Source: VAZQ01 sp963763365
Lineage (GTDB): Bacteria; Pseudomonadota; Alphaproteobacteria; Rhizobiales; Xanthobacteraceae
Assembly (NCBI GenBank): GCA_963763365.1
Contig: CAVXOE010000012.1
Coordinates: forward strand, 186,001 to 250,000
Direction of reading: 5' to 3'
Length of the DNA: 64,000 bases
Positions 33,283 through 42,198 of this stretch are shown piece after piece; the stretch's first letter is position 1; each line of letters begins with the position of its first letter. The position numbers and the translations under genes are program-made. The notes under the pieces were generated by a model. The model had not been told where the DNA came from, did not search any database, and saw only the letters and a program-made list of their open reading frames with translations.

Positions 33283-34176
33283 TCAGGACGTAGCCTCCAG
33301 CTCGCGCCGCACCGCGGCGACGTCCGCGAGCGTGGGGAGGCCCGCTTCGTTGCCGAGATGCTGGATCTTGTACGCCGACGCCGCCTGAGCGAATCCGAAA
33401 TGTTCGCGCCATCGCTTCGTCGGGTCGGTGAGATACGAATGGATGTACGCGCCGTGGAAGATGTCGCCCGCTCCGCTGGTGTCGATCACGCGGTCGGGCG
33501 GCACGGCGAGCCCCGGCACGCTCTGGACGTTGCCGACTTCATCGTACCAGATGAAGCCGCGCTCCCCGAGCGTCACGCCGCCGATCCGGCAGCCGCGCCC
33601 CTTGAGATAGTCGAGCATCGCCGCAGGCGTCAGCCGCATCTGCTCGCACAAGCGCTCCGCCACCATCGCCACGTCGATGAAGCCGAGAAGATCGTGCGTG
33701 TTCGAGCGCTGGCCGCCGCCGTCGAGCGACGTGAGAATGCCGGCGTCCCGGCAGAGCTTGGCATAGTAGATCGCCGCGTCCGGCTGGTGGCCGTCGAGAT
33801 GAAGCGCGCGGGCGCCCGAAAGATTCAAGACCGGGAAGGGGTGGATATAGTCGGCGTCGCGGCAGCGCACGATGGCGCGCTTGCCGTCGTTCGGCATGAT
33901 GAACGACAAGGATGAGGTCTTGACCTTGCGGGCATGCACCGAGATTCGATATCCGGCGGCCATGTCGAGGAACATGCGGCCGAGCCAGTCGTCGGCGACG
34001 GTCGTGAGCAGGTCCGGCACGATGCCGAGCTTCGCGCAGCAGAACGCGGCGGTGACCGCGTTGCCCCCGAAGGAGACGGCGTAGGCGGATGCCACGTGCT
34101 TCTCGTCGCCGCTCGGCATCCGGTCGGTGAGGAAGGTGACGTCGATATACGTTTGCCCGATGAAGAGCGCGTGCAT
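33283..34176 (-). CDS. PfkB-family sugar or nucleoside kinase
   Basis: A 297-residue ribokinase-type kinase. The N-terminal GQTYIDVTFLTDRMPSGDEK and SFGGNAVTAAFCCAKLG form the substrate-binding half. The C-terminal signature DTSGAGDIFHGAY carries the catalytic Asp and anion hole. PfkB enzymes phosphorylate sugars such as ribose, fructose or ketodeoxygluconate. No sugar transporter lies nearby, so the substrate cannot be named. Its end lies 24 bases from the Bug protein stop on the other strand. Confidence 0.87.
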   Translation of the reverse strand: MHALFIGQTYIDVTFLTDRMPSGDEKHVASAYAVSFGGNAVTAAFCCAKLGIVPDLLTTVADDWLGRMFLDMAAGYRISVHARKVKTSSLSFIMPNDGKRAIVRCRDADYIHPFPVLNLSGARALHLDGHQPDAAIYYAKLCRDAGILTSLDGGGQRSNTHDLLGFIDVAMVAERLCEQMRLTPAAMLDYLKGRGCRIGGVTLGERGFIWYDEVGNVQSVPGLAVPPDRVIDTSGAGDIFHGAYIHSYLTDPTKRWREHFGFAQAASAYKIQHLGNEAGLPTLADVAAVRRELEATS

Positions 34177-34302
34177 GATGTCCGTCCCTGACGCCGGTTA
34201 TCAGCGCTTCTCCCTTGGCACCGATCACGGTCGTGCGCAAACAAGGTCTAGCACACCTGCGCCAATTCGATATTCTGCCCTCCAGTCCGCGCAGGAACGT
34301 GA

Positions 34303-35229
34303 ATGCAGTCCGATCCATATACGCGACGAGATGTTCTTGCGGCTGCGGCCTTTCGCGTCGCCGTTTCGGTAGCCCTGAGTGGGCTCGGCGCTACGGCGCT
34401 CGTGCCTGGAGCGCGGGCTCAAAAGCATGACCTCACCATCGAGGCGGTGCAGTTTCCCAGCGCCGATGGAAAGACCAAGCTCACCGGCTACCTGTTCAAG
34501 CCGGACGCGCCAGAGGGTGCGCGCGTCCCCGCCGTGGTGATGATGCATGGGCGCTCGGGGGCGTATTCGACGCTCGCACACGGAGTCTACGATGCGACGA
34601 CGCTCTCGCAGCGCCATCAGTTCTGGGGACGCTGGTGGGCGCAGCAAGGTTATCTCGCCTTGATGGTCGACGGGTTTGGCCCGCGTGGTTATCCGGGGGG
34701 ATTTCCGCGCTACAGCTACAACAACCGTCCCCCAGAGCTGGACGAGGTGAAGGTCAGGCCGCTCGATGCCTATGGCGCGCTCGCCTATTTGCGCTCGCGG
34801 CCCGATGTCGTGCCGGATCGCATCGGCTTGCAGGGCTGGTCGAACGGCGGCAGCGCGACGTTGGCAACCGTCGCCACCGATGCGCCGGGGCTCGAGGACC
34901 ATACGCCGGTCAAGGGATTTCGCGCGGCGATCGCGTTCTATCCCGCGTGCGGGCTGAAGGATCAATTCGCCCGAACCGGCTACGGGTCCTACACGCCGCT
35001 CTACGTGTTCATGGGGACGGCGGACGAAGAGGTCTCGCCACGGGTCTGTCGCAGGCTGCTCGAGGATGCCGGCGGCGACGTCGAGACCAAATTCTACAAG
35101 GGTGCGACCCACGACTTCGACGACCCGGGACGCCGCCGGCAGCGCGTCAAGGCAAACGCCGACGCGCGCGAGGATGTCATCGCGCGCGCCACGAAATTCT
35201 TCGACAGGTACCTTGCGGGCGCACGCTAG
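34303..35229 (+). CDS. Exported dienelactone-hydrolase-family protein
   Basis: A 308-residue alpha/beta hydrolase with a Tat-like leader (YTRRDVLAAAAFRVAVSVAL, cleavage near ARAQ). PAVVMMHGRSGAYS is the oxyanion strand, LQGWSNGGSATLA the nucleophile elbow (Ser, G-W-S-N-G), and ATHDFDDPG holds the catalytic His. The elbow has Ser where classic dienelactone hydrolases use Cys. Substrate unknown; an ester or lactone in the periplasm is likely. It ends 21 bases before the convergent CocE-type gene. Confidence 0.85.
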   Translation: MQSDPYTRRDVLAAAAFRVAVSVALSGLGATALVPGARAQKHDLTIEAVQFPSADGKTKLTGYLFKPDAPEGARVPAVVMMHGRSGAYSTLAHGVYDATTLSQRHQFWGRWWAQQGYLALMVDGFGPRGYPGGFPRYSYNNRPPELDEVKVRPLDAYGALAYLRSRPDVVPDRIGLQGWSNGGSATLATVATDAPGLEDHTPVKGFRAAIAFYPACGLKDQFARTGYGSYTPLYVFMGTADEEVSPRVCRRLLEDAGGDVETKFYKGATHDFDDPGRRRQRVKANADAREDVIARATKFFDRYLAGAR

Positions 35230-35250
35230 AGCGACCGCCCGTCGCGAGGG

Positions 35251-36972
35251 CTACCGCTCAGCTCGCTGGCTCGTCACCACCGGCAGCAGGATCTGCGAGG
35301 GCTGCGCGGCGGAATGAAAGATCGTGTCCTTGCCGATCTTGTTCGGCAGATAGACGTGCTCGAAGACGAAATCGGTAATAGCCGAATCGCCGTTGGCGAG
35401 CTCCAGCCGGATGCGGCTGCCCTTCTTGAACACGCTGGCGGCCGGCATCACCGGGACTTCGAACGTGTAGGTCTTGCCCGGTTCCAGTGCTTCCACCTTC
35501 GTGTGGGCGTACCAGGGCGCGAACTCCGTCGAGAGCTGCTTGTTGAGTTCGCGGTGCGACGCTTTCATCCATCCCTTGCTGACCACGCGGAAGCGCGGCT
35601 GCACCTTGCCCCGGTCGGCTTCCGCCTGCGGGAACTGCTCTGAAAGTTTCACGATGAAGTCGGTATCGGTGTTGCTCGACGTGGCATGCAAGACGAGCTT
35701 GATCGGTCCGGCGATTTCGAGATCGTCCTCCAACGGAGCCGACGTGAACGTCAGGATGCGCGCCACGGTGTCGGGGCCTTGCGGGCCGAAGGTGACGACG
35801 CCGGCGCGCCAGCCCGGGTCGGGATAGTTGAACACCGTCTCACCGCCGTCGGCGGCGGGCGCTGTCGTGTCGAGCACGCCGTCGTTGAGCGATTTCACCG
35901 ACCCGGTCGGACCCTTCTTCAGGTAATACGAGCGGTAGGTGATGTTCTCCGGCGGCCAGTTGTTCGCCGACTTCATCGCGTTGCTGCCCATCACGTGATA
36001 GCGCACGGCCGGCTCGTTCACGTAAGAGGTCTGCTGTCCTTTCAGGCACCAATCGTAGAACGGCAGCAGATATTTCTCGTGAAATGCGATGCTGTTGAAA
36101 TCGGCCGCGGCCTGGAAAACGTTGGGCGAGCCGGTGACCAGGAGCTTCTTCGGTGAGGTCACGCGCTGGTAGCCGACAATGTTGCCCTGCAGGTGCAGCT
36201 CGACCTTCGACCAGATGCCGATCGAGAACACCGGAACCTTGATCTTGTCGAGCTGTTCGAAGGCGGCCCGTTCCTTCCAGAACGCATCGTAGAGCGGGTG
36301 CTTGTTGGCCTCGTCGGCCAGATCCCACGGCAGCATCTTGCTTGGTCCAGTCGAGGGATACTGATTGAGCGGCCGCAGTTCGCCGTTGTACCAGGTGCTG
36401 GTGAACTTGCCCGGAATGCCGCCCGAATACGCAATGCCGGAGTAGGCATCGATCAGCCCATCATAGGGCGCGATGCAGGCGAGGTGCGGCGGGTTCTGCG
36501 CCGCCATGAACCACTGCGTCATCGCGTAATAGGACTGCCCGATGCCGCCAACCTTGCCGTCCGACCACGGCTGTTGCGCCACCCACTCGATGACGTCGAA
36601 GAAATCGGTCTGTTCCTTGGTGTCGAGGAAACGGTATTCGCCCTCCGACCGGCCGGTGCCGCGCACGTCCATGTGAACGAAGGCATAGCCGTGATCGAGG
36701 TACCACTTGATCGGCCCGGTCTCGCGCCACAGGAACTGCGGCGTCGGCGGCAGCAGGTTGTTGTCGAAGCGGTAGGGCGATGCCGCGAACAAGGTCGGAT
36801 AGCGTCCGCTCTCCTTCGGTAGATAGATCGCGACTGCGATGGTCACGCCATCGCGCACGCGGACGTTTTCGATGCGGGTCGGTGCGACGATCTCATCGTC
36901 GGCGGCCTGTGACGTCGGCGCCGACAGCAGCGCGCCAACAACCAACCCGCAGCGAGCGAGTGTTTTGAGCAT
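35251..36972 (-). CDS. Exported CocE/NonD-family hydrolase
   Basis: A 573-residue periplasmic hydrolase. The signal peptide MLKTLARCGLVVGALLSAPT ends near SQAAD. The alpha/beta domain has the elbow GGIGQSYYAMTQW (Ser in G-x-S-Y-x) after FVHMDVRGTGRSEGEY; the C-terminal jelly-roll domain (from about 380) is typical of X-Pro dipeptidyl-peptidase/cocaine-esterase proteins. GGAGGTTTCG just upstream fixes the ATG at 36972, although the frame is open as far as 38223. Acyl-ester or glutaryl-acylase-type activity is likely; substrate unknown. Confidence 0.9.
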   Translation of the reverse strand: MLKTLARCGLVVGALLSAPTSQAADDEIVAPTRIENVRVRDGVTIAVAIYLPKESGRYPTLFAASPYRFDNNLLPPTPQFLWRETGPIKWYLDHGYAFVHMDVRGTGRSEGEYRFLDTKEQTDFFDVIEWVAQQPWSDGKVGGIGQSYYAMTQWFMAAQNPPHLACIAPYDGLIDAYSGIAYSGGIPGKFTSTWYNGELRPLNQYPSTGPSKMLPWDLADEANKHPLYDAFWKERAAFEQLDKIKVPVFSIGIWSKVELHLQGNIVGYQRVTSPKKLLVTGSPNVFQAAADFNSIAFHEKYLLPFYDWCLKGQQTSYVNEPAVRYHVMGSNAMKSANNWPPENITYRSYYLKKGPTGSVKSLNDGVLDTTAPAADGGETVFNYPDPGWRAGVVTFGPQGPDTVARILTFTSAPLEDDLEIAGPIKLVLHATSSNTDTDFIVKLSEQFPQAEADRGKVQPRFRVVSKGWMKASHRELNKQLSTEFAPWYAHTKVEALEPGKTYTFEVPVMPAASVFKKGSRIRLELANGDSAITDFVFEHVYLPNKIGKDTIFHSAAQPSQILLPVVTSQRAER

Positions 36973-37152
36973 CGAAACCTCCCGGTTATTTTTGTTCCAT
37001 GCCGCTATGAGCGTCGAGCAAGCGTGCCATGCGGCTTTATGCTTGGCAACGGCGGGCCAATCGGACGCATATGCGGATTGCGATCTGGACGGGGCAACCA
37101 GCGCGAGCAAGCTTTCGCCCCCGAGTCTCCGCACTTTTCTTGGACTTGCTCC

Positions 37153-38166
37153 ATGCCCGCGAAAATCTTTCATGTTCGTTCGATGACACGCTTCTGCGTT
37201 CAGCGCCTGCGTTCGGCGATGGTGTCGGACCTCGCATCGCGGCTTGTGCCGGCCGTCCTCGGATTTGGAGTGCTCGCCTTGACATCGGACAATGCCGTGA
37301 GGGCCGCCGAGCCTTGGACGTTTCCACCAAGCTTCCGCATGCAGGAAATCGAAACGGGTGGCGCGACGATTCACGTCCGGGTCGGAGGGCAGGGCCCCCC
37401 GGTCGTGCTGATTCACGGCTTCGGAGATACCGGCGACATGTGGGTGCCGCTGGCGCAGGCGCTGATGGCGGACTTCACGCTGGTGATTCCGGACTTGCGC
37501 GGCATGGGGCTCTCGTCGCATCCGCCGGGCGGCTATGACAAGAAGACCCAGGCCGGCGACATCGCGCGTGTGCTCGACGCGCTCAATATCCGGCAGGCCG
37601 ATCTCGTCACCCACGATATTGGCAATATGGTCGGCTACGCGTTCGCTGCGCAGTATCCCGAGCGCGTCACGCGCTACATTGCGATGGATGCGCCGTTGCC
37701 GGGTATCGGTCCCTGGGACGAGCAGTTGCGCAATCCCAAGGTTTGGCACTTCAATTTCCGCGGGCCCGATGTCGAGCGGTTGGTGCAGGGCCGCGAGCGC
37801 ATCTATCTCGACCGGTTCTGGAACGAGCTGGGCGCCAGTCCGGCGGCATTCGACGAGGCGCTGCGTCAGCATTATGCTTCGTTCTACGCGCTGCCCGGCG
37901 CCATGCATTCCGCCTTTGAGCAGTTCGCGGCGTTCCCGCAGGACGCGCTCGACAACCAAGGCTTCCTGGCACGTGGGAAGCTCACACTTCCCGTCCTCGC
38001 GATCGGCGGGGAGAAGTCCTACGGACCGGCGATGGCGGCGGACATGCGCTTCGTCGCCACCAACGTGAAGGAAGCCGTGGTTACCAACGCCGGGCACTGG
38101 TTGATGGAAGAACAGCCCGTGCAAACCATCGCCCTGATCCGCAACTTTCTGACCGGCCAGAACTGA
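37153..38166 (+). CDS. Exported alpha/beta hydrolase with Asp nucleophile
   Basis: A roughly 337-residue protein with a hydrophobic export segment (LVPAVLGFGVLALTSDNAVRA). HGFGDTGDMW is the oxyanion loop, and the nucleophile elbow is THDIGNMVGY, with Asp instead of Ser, as in haloalkane dehalogenases and epoxide hydrolases. The catalytic His is probably in NAGHWLMEEQP. Epoxide hydrolase is the likelier activity. The start is uncertain: ATGs at 37153, 37183 and 37219 all precede the export segment and none has a strong ribosome site. It is divergent from the CocE-type gene. Confidence 0.82.
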   Translation: MPAKIFHVRSMTRFCVQRLRSAMVSDLASRLVPAVLGFGVLALTSDNAVRAAEPWTFPPSFRMQEIETGGATIHVRVGGQGPPVVLIHGFGDTGDMWVPLAQALMADFTLVIPDLRGMGLSSHPPGGYDKKTQAGDIARVLDALNIRQADLVTHDIGNMVGYAFAAQYPERVTRYIAMDAPLPGIGPWDEQLRNPKVWHFNFRGPDVERLVQGRERIYLDRFWNELGASPAAFDEALRQHYASFYALPGAMHSAFEQFAAFPQDALDNQGFLARGKLTLPVLAIGGEKSYGPAMAADMRFVATNVKEAVVTNAGHWLMEEQPVQTIALIRNFLTGQN

Positions 38167-38264
38167 CGGCGCAGTCACACCCGGCCGGGGCCGGCTCGCT
38201 TTTGTGCCGATTTGTGGTAGCATTCACAATTGCTTCGAAAAGCGCTGCCCATACGGAGACGGCG

Positions 38265-39359
38265 ATGAACATGGAAGTGAGACAACTCGAACGCAGCGCC
38301 AAGGCGCGCGTCGGGATCATCGATTGCGATTTTCATCCGAGAAATTCACTCAAGGACCTGCGGCCGTTCCTGAGCAACCGCTGGTGGGACTACCTGCAGA
38401 CCTATGGCCAGCGCCAGCGGCATGGCTACGTCAAGGGCTTTGTGTATCCCAAAAGCCAGCCGCAAGCATGCCGCCGGGACGCCTGGCCCTCCAACGGGGA
38501 GCCCGGAAGCGATCTCGGCATGGTCCGCGAACAGTTGCTCGATCTCTACGGCATCGACTACGCCATCATGAACCCGCTCTCGCCGTCCGGGCAGGGCAAC
38601 CAGAACGACGAACTCAGCGCGGCGCTGGCCTTCGCCACCAACGAGTCCCAATTGGAGAAGTGGAACCGGCCCGATCCGCGGCTCAAGGCGTCGGTCGTCG
38701 TCCCCTACGAGGACGCGCAAGCTTCGGTGAAGGAGATCAAGCTACGTGCCGGCGACCGCCGGTTCGCGCATGTGCTGTTCTTGAGCCGCACCAGCGAGCT
38801 ATTGGGTAAGAAGCGCTACTGGCCGATCTTCGAGGCGGCGGTCGAGGCGGGACTGCCGGTCGGCGTGCATGTGTTCGGAACGAGCGGGCGCCCGATGTCC
38901 AACACCGGCTGGCCGTCGTTCTACATCGAGGAGATCACCGAACATTCGGCATCGCTCCAGGCTTCGGTCACGAGCCTGATCATCGAGGGCGTGTTCGAGC
39001 GCTATCCGGAGCTCAAGATCGTCCTGATCGAGGCAGGCTTCGCCTGGATGCCCTCGCTCGGCTGGCGGCTCGACAAGACCTGGAAGCGCATGAAGGACGA
39101 GGCGCCGCATCTGCGCAAGGCGCCGTCGGAATATCTGCGCGAGCATTTCTGGGTGTCGACCCAGCCGATGGAAGAACCGGAACAGCCCGAACATCTTATC
39201 GACGTGATGAACTGGATCGGCTGGGACAAGATCATGTTCGCCAGCGACTACCCGCACTGGGACTTCGACGATCCGTTCACCGCGCTGCCGCCGTCGCTCA
39301 ACGAAGCGCGCCGCAACATGATCTTCGCGGGCAACGCCAAGGCGCTCTACCGGTTCTGA
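38265..39359 (+). CDS. Amidohydrolase-2 family metal-dependent hydrolase
   Basis: A 364-residue cytoplasmic barrel enzyme starting at the ATG of MNMEVRQLERS behind GGAG. The metal site begins with IIDCDFHPRNS, further ligands are likely at VGVHVFGTS, and the last Asp is in FASDYPHWDFDDP. The PF04909 family includes decarboxylases and hydrolases of aromatic and cyclic acids. It is a paralogue of the protein at 26305-27360. Genes of this kind often lie near Rieske proteins; one occurs here at 45119, about 6 kb away. Confidence 0.86.
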   Translation: MNMEVRQLERSAKARVGIIDCDFHPRNSLKDLRPFLSNRWWDYLQTYGQRQRHGYVKGFVYPKSQPQACRRDAWPSNGEPGSDLGMVREQLLDLYGIDYAIMNPLSPSGQGNQNDELSAALAFATNESQLEKWNRPDPRLKASVVVPYEDAQASVKEIKLRAGDRRFAHVLFLSRTSELLGKKRYWPIFEAAVEAGLPVGVHVFGTSGRPMSNTGWPSFYIEEITEHSASLQASVTSLIIEGVFERYPELKIVLIEAGFAWMPSLGWRLDKTWKRMKDEAPHLRKAPSEYLREHFWVSTQPMEEPEQPEHLIDVMNWIGWDKIMFASDYPHWDFDDPFTALPPSLNEARRNMIFAGNAKALYRF

Positions 39360-39395
39360 TCTCTGCGCGAGTGAGATGGATCGCTCCCTCCGCTC

Positions 39396-39463
39396 GTGCC
39401 CGCGAAAGCGGGCACCCAGGCCTTTGCTTTTCGCATTTTTGACTGGATCCGCGCTTGCGCGGG
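39396..39463. repeat. Double-hairpin intergenic element between convergent genes
   Basis: GTGCCCGCGAAAGCGGGCAC (39396-39415) is a perfect 8-base stem with a GAAA tetraloop. A second hairpin CCGCGCTTGCGCGG follows at 39449-39462. The 'CCCGCGAAAGCGGGNACCCAG' type of sequence is a common Rhizobiales intergenic repeat. It lies between the stops of two convergent genes and may serve as a terminator for both. Confidence 0.75.
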
Positions 39464-39491
39464 ACGAGCGGCACATGAGCGCGCCGACGCC

Positions 39492-39854
39492 TCAGCGATA
39501 GCGGCCGTGGTACCTGTAATGGCCGCCGTACCCATAGCCGCGCGCCAGATACGGACCCCGTCCATAACCGCCGTAATAGTACGGCCGGTAATAGGGTCGT
39601 GGCACGACCGCGACTCCAGGCGGCCCGTAGTACGGATAAACCGGCGGATAGCCGTAGACCGGTGCCGGCGGCCGGACCACGTAGGCGGGCGGCGGCTCGT
39701 AGTACTCTTCCTCTGCGTAGTATTGCGGCGGGGGCGGCTGCCGTACTTGCGGCGCAAGGGGTACGTCGGCTGCCGTGGCAACGCCGGTTCCCACGCAACC
39801 CAACGCGATCGCTCCGACCGTCGCAGCGATTGCCCGCCTCGCAAAGTCACGCAT
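39492..39854 (-). CDS. Small secreted Pro/Tyr/Gly-rich protein
   Basis: A 120-residue protein with a signal peptide (RAIAATVGAIALGCVGTGVA, cleavage near TAAD). The mature part is low-complexity: a proline-rich block with YYAEEEYYEPPP, then PPVYPYYGPPG and a glycine/tyrosine/arginine end (YGGYGRGPYLARGYGYGG). I start at the ATG of MRDFARR at 39854; the frame further upstream has no signal peptide. Tyr/Pro-rich secreted proteins are frequent in Bradyrhizobium-like genomes; function unknown. Confidence 0.68.
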   Translation of the reverse strand: MRDFARRAIAATVGAIALGCVGTGVATAADVPLAPQVRQPPPPQYYAEEEYYEPPPAYVVRPPAPVYGYPPVYPYYGPPGVAVVPRPYYRPYYYGGYGRGPYLARGYGYGGHYRYHGRYR

Positions 39855-40238
39855 GTATTTCGCCCTTTCTTGCGCCGGCCCCCGCGCGGGGCCGAACGGC
39901 ATTTGATGCGATGGCGGCGGCGGAATTAAAGCGTGCTCGCGGCAGATTTTGGTGAATTTGCATAACAAACGTTCAGAATTGTCGCCCCGGTGATTCGGGC
40001 AATGTTGCTCGGCCTTCCCACTTGGCACTGGCTGGCGCCGATGGGCATGACGAGCCCGGCGCCCACGCACCCAATGCCCATCCGGGACAGAGGAGGTTGC
40101 AGATGCTAGCCTGATGCAACGGGAGGGCCGGTGCATTGCCGAGTTCTCCCGGCGGCAAAGCAGAATGTGAACACAACAAAGTCCGCCCGGACCGCGCGCT
40201 TGCGTTAACCGGAGCGAGACGAAAAAGGGAGAGCATTC
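39855..40238. other. Intergenic region with an inverted repeat
   Basis: A 384-base gap without a credible gene. It separates the divergent secreted-protein and serine-hydrolase genes, so it should carry both promoters. AT-rich DNA lies near 39945-39980. At 40040-40082 there is an inverted repeat with 9-base arms GATGGGCAT and ATGCCCATC enclosing a CG-rich loop, probably another intergenic palindrome. Nothing else is recognised. Confidence 0.55.
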
Positions 40239-41483
40239 ATGAACCGAAGGACCTTGATGGCTGTCACGATGGGATTAGCGGTTGGAGTCTCGGCCGGCGA
40301 TGCGCTCGCGCAGGACGCGCGCGCGGGCTCGGCGATCGATGCGAGCTTGCGCGCGGCGGTCGAACGCAAGGACGTGCCGGGCGTGGTAGCCCTCGTCGTC
40401 GACAAGCAGCGCGTGCTCTATCAGGGCGCGTTCGGCGTCGCGGACGTCTCGACCAGCCGTGCCCTCACGCCCGACGCACTGTTCCGCATCGCCTCGATGA
40501 CCAAGGCGGTCACCTCGCTCGCTCTCATGCAACTCGTCGAGCAGGGCAAGATCGGTCTCGACGATCCCGGCGAGAAGTATCTGCCGGAGCTGGTCGGGCT
40601 GAAGGTCTTCGAATCGTTCGACCCGGCAACCGGCGCTTACAAGCTGCGCCCGGCGGCGAGCAAGCCGACCGTCCGGCACTTCCTGACCCACACCTCCGGG
40701 CTCGCCTATCCGTTCACCAGCGCCACCTGGCGCGATTTCAAGCCGGGTGCCGGCGAGAGCTATCCGTTCGGCGGGCCGCTCCTGTTCGATCCGGGCGAGC
40801 GCTGGCACTACAGCACGAGCACCGACGTGGTCGGCAAGCTGGTCGAGAAGGTGTCCGGGCAGAAGCTCGAGACTTATTTCCGCGAGCACATCTTCAACCC
40901 GCTGAAGATGCCCGATACCTCCTATAACGTACCGCAGGAAAAGGGCGCCCGCCTCGTCGCTCAGCAGCAGCGCGCCGGCGACAAGATGGACGGCGCCGTC
41001 ATTCTGCAGTCGCCGCAGTTTGGCCTCACCATCGCCGAGCCGGTCGGTGGCGGCGGGCTTGCCTCGACCGCGAGCGACTACGGCCGTTTCGTCCGCATGA
41101 TCCTCAACGGCGGCGAGCTCGACGGCGCGCGCGTGCTCAAGGCGGAAACCGTGGCGTTGATGGGCCAGAACGCCATGGGCAACGTACGGGTGCCCGCGCT
41201 CAAATCAGCGCTGCCGCGCAGCGCCGACTTCACCTTCATCGCCGACGGCCGCGACCAGTGGGGCCTGGGCTTCCTGATCACCGCCGATCAGGTGCCCGGC
41301 AAGCGCTCGCCCGGCAGCCTGAGCTGGGGCGGCATCAACAACACCTACTTCTGGATCGACCCGGCCCGCGGCATTGCCGGCGTGATCATGATGCAGTACC
41401 TGCCGTTCGCCGACGCCAAGGCGCTCGCCGTCTATGACGCGTTCGAACGCGGCGCCTATCAGCTCGTCACCGCCGTGCGGTAG
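40239..41483 (+). CDS. Exported beta-lactamase-family serine hydrolase
   Basis: A 414-residue CubicO/class C-like hydrolase with a signal peptide (MNRRTLMAVTMGLAVGVSAG, cleavage after ALAQ). The S-x-x-K motif is SMTK (Ser86, Lys89); the second motif is YST at HYSTSTDVVG, where class C beta-lactamases have YxN, so true beta-lactamase action is doubtful. The third motif region GGGGLASTASDYGRF is typical of esterase-like members. Likely a periplasmic esterase or D-amino-acid peptidase. GGGAG precedes the ATG. Confidence 0.88.
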   Translation: MNRRTLMAVTMGLAVGVSAGDALAQDARAGSAIDASLRAAVERKDVPGVVALVVDKQRVLYQGAFGVADVSTSRALTPDALFRIASMTKAVTSLALMQLVEQGKIGLDDPGEKYLPELVGLKVFESFDPATGAYKLRPAASKPTVRHFLTHTSGLAYPFTSATWRDFKPGAGESYPFGGPLLFDPGERWHYSTSTDVVGKLVEKVSGQKLETYFREHIFNPLKMPDTSYNVPQEKGARLVAQQQRAGDKMDGAVILQSPQFGLTIAEPVGGGGLASTASDYGRFVRMILNGGELDGARVLKAETVALMGQNAMGNVRVPALKSALPRSADFTFIADGRDQWGLGFLITADQVPGKRSPGSLSWGGINNTYFWIDPARGIAGVIMMQYLPFADAKALAVYDAFERGAYQLVTAVR

Positions 41484-41500
41484 GTGCGAGCGTCGCCGAT

Positions 41501-41586
41501 GTAGCCCGGATGAGCGAAGCGAAATCCGGGACTCGGCCTGCCCAGACAGACCATTCCCGGATGTCGCTGCGCGCCATCCGGGCTAC
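41501..41586. repeat. GTAGCCCGGATG-type palindromic element
   Basis: An inverted repeat: GTAGCCCGGATGAGCGAAGC at 41501 and GCGCGCCATCCGGGCTAC ending at 41586, each arm also holding an inner CCGGGA/TCCCGG pair. This is a widespread intergenic repeat in Rhizobiales. A single half-copy of the same family occurs at 43471. Confidence 0.82.
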
Positions 41587-41614
41587 CAGGTGCCGGCCGT
41601 TTAGGCCTGTTGCG

Positions 41615-42007
41615 TCAGCGCTGCCGGGTCAGCCGCGCGCACACCGTTCGGGGCGACTTGCCGGTCTCGCTGTAACAATAATCCAGCGTGTTCTGGTCGA
41701 TGAGGGAGAAGACGTAAGTCCCCTCGTCGTCGGAGCCCATCATCAGCTTGCCACCGGGGGTGAAGGCGCCCCACAGCGGCTCCTCCTCGTCGCCGGTTGA
41801 ATTGGCGCGCTTCAGCCGACCGGCAAAGGTATTCCCCTGCTGCTCGGTGACGACCAGCGTCGCGAGGCCGCCGCGGCGTCCTTCAACCTTGGCAATTCGA
41901 TCCCGCTGTCCGGTCCAGGTGCCGACCAGCGACACCGCATCTTGGCTGAACGCCGCCGTTGAGCCGGCGACGGCAAGGATCGCTGCGTACGACAGAAGAC
42001 ATTTCAT
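41615..42007 (-). CDS. Small secreted protein, paralogue of 27494-27934
   Basis: A 130-residue protein with a signal peptide (MKCLLSYAAILAVAGSTAAF, cleavage near SQD). The mature part begins VSLVGTWTGQRDRI and ends with two cysteines (LDYCYSETG and TVCARLTR). Layout, G-T-W-T-G start, the EPLWGAFTPGGKLMMGSDDEG segment and cysteine spacing match the protein at 27494-27934. Probably a periplasmic beta-barrel; function unknown. Start at 42007 gives the signal peptide at the very N-terminus. Confidence 0.75.
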   Translation of the reverse strand: MKCLLSYAAILAVAGSTAAFSQDAVSLVGTWTGQRDRIAKVEGRRGGLATLVVTEQQGNTFAGRLKRANSTGDEEEPLWGAFTPGGKLMMGSDDEGTYVFSLIDQNTLDYCYSETGKSPRTVCARLTRQR

Positions 42008-42092
42008 TCTGACACTCCGTGCTTCGATCCTCAACGTCACACGTCAATGTAAGAAAGACGTTACGAGTTCCCGATCAATTTCGAATTCGTCG

Positions 42093-42176
42093 GATGGGTT
42101 GAGCGAGGCGAAACCTATCACCCATCACTTCTCGACCGAGGATGTGACGATGGGTTTCGCAAGAGCTCAACCCATC
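42093..42176. repeat. GATGGGTT-type palindromic element, double unit
   Basis: Two facing units: GATGGGTTGAGCGAGGCGAA at 42093 and GAGCTCAACCCATC ending at 42176. Each unit folds alone and they are complementary to each other. This GATGGGTT...AACCCATC family is common between genes in Bradyrhizobium-like genomes. A single unit lies at 43515-43542. Confidence 0.82.
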
Positions 42177-42198
42177 GTGCGGACTTCGAGCTACGAGA

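Noticed and set aside
36973..38223. N-terminal extension of the CocE-type hydrolase to 990 residues
   Set aside because: The signal peptide and a GGAGG site fix the start at 36972; the extension is antisense to the Asp-nucleophile hydrolase.
39298..39798. Minus-strand 166-residue frame overlapping the Tyr/Pro-rich protein
   Set aside because: It lacks a signal peptide, runs through a palindromic repeat, and the overlapping frame has the clear secreted-protein layout.
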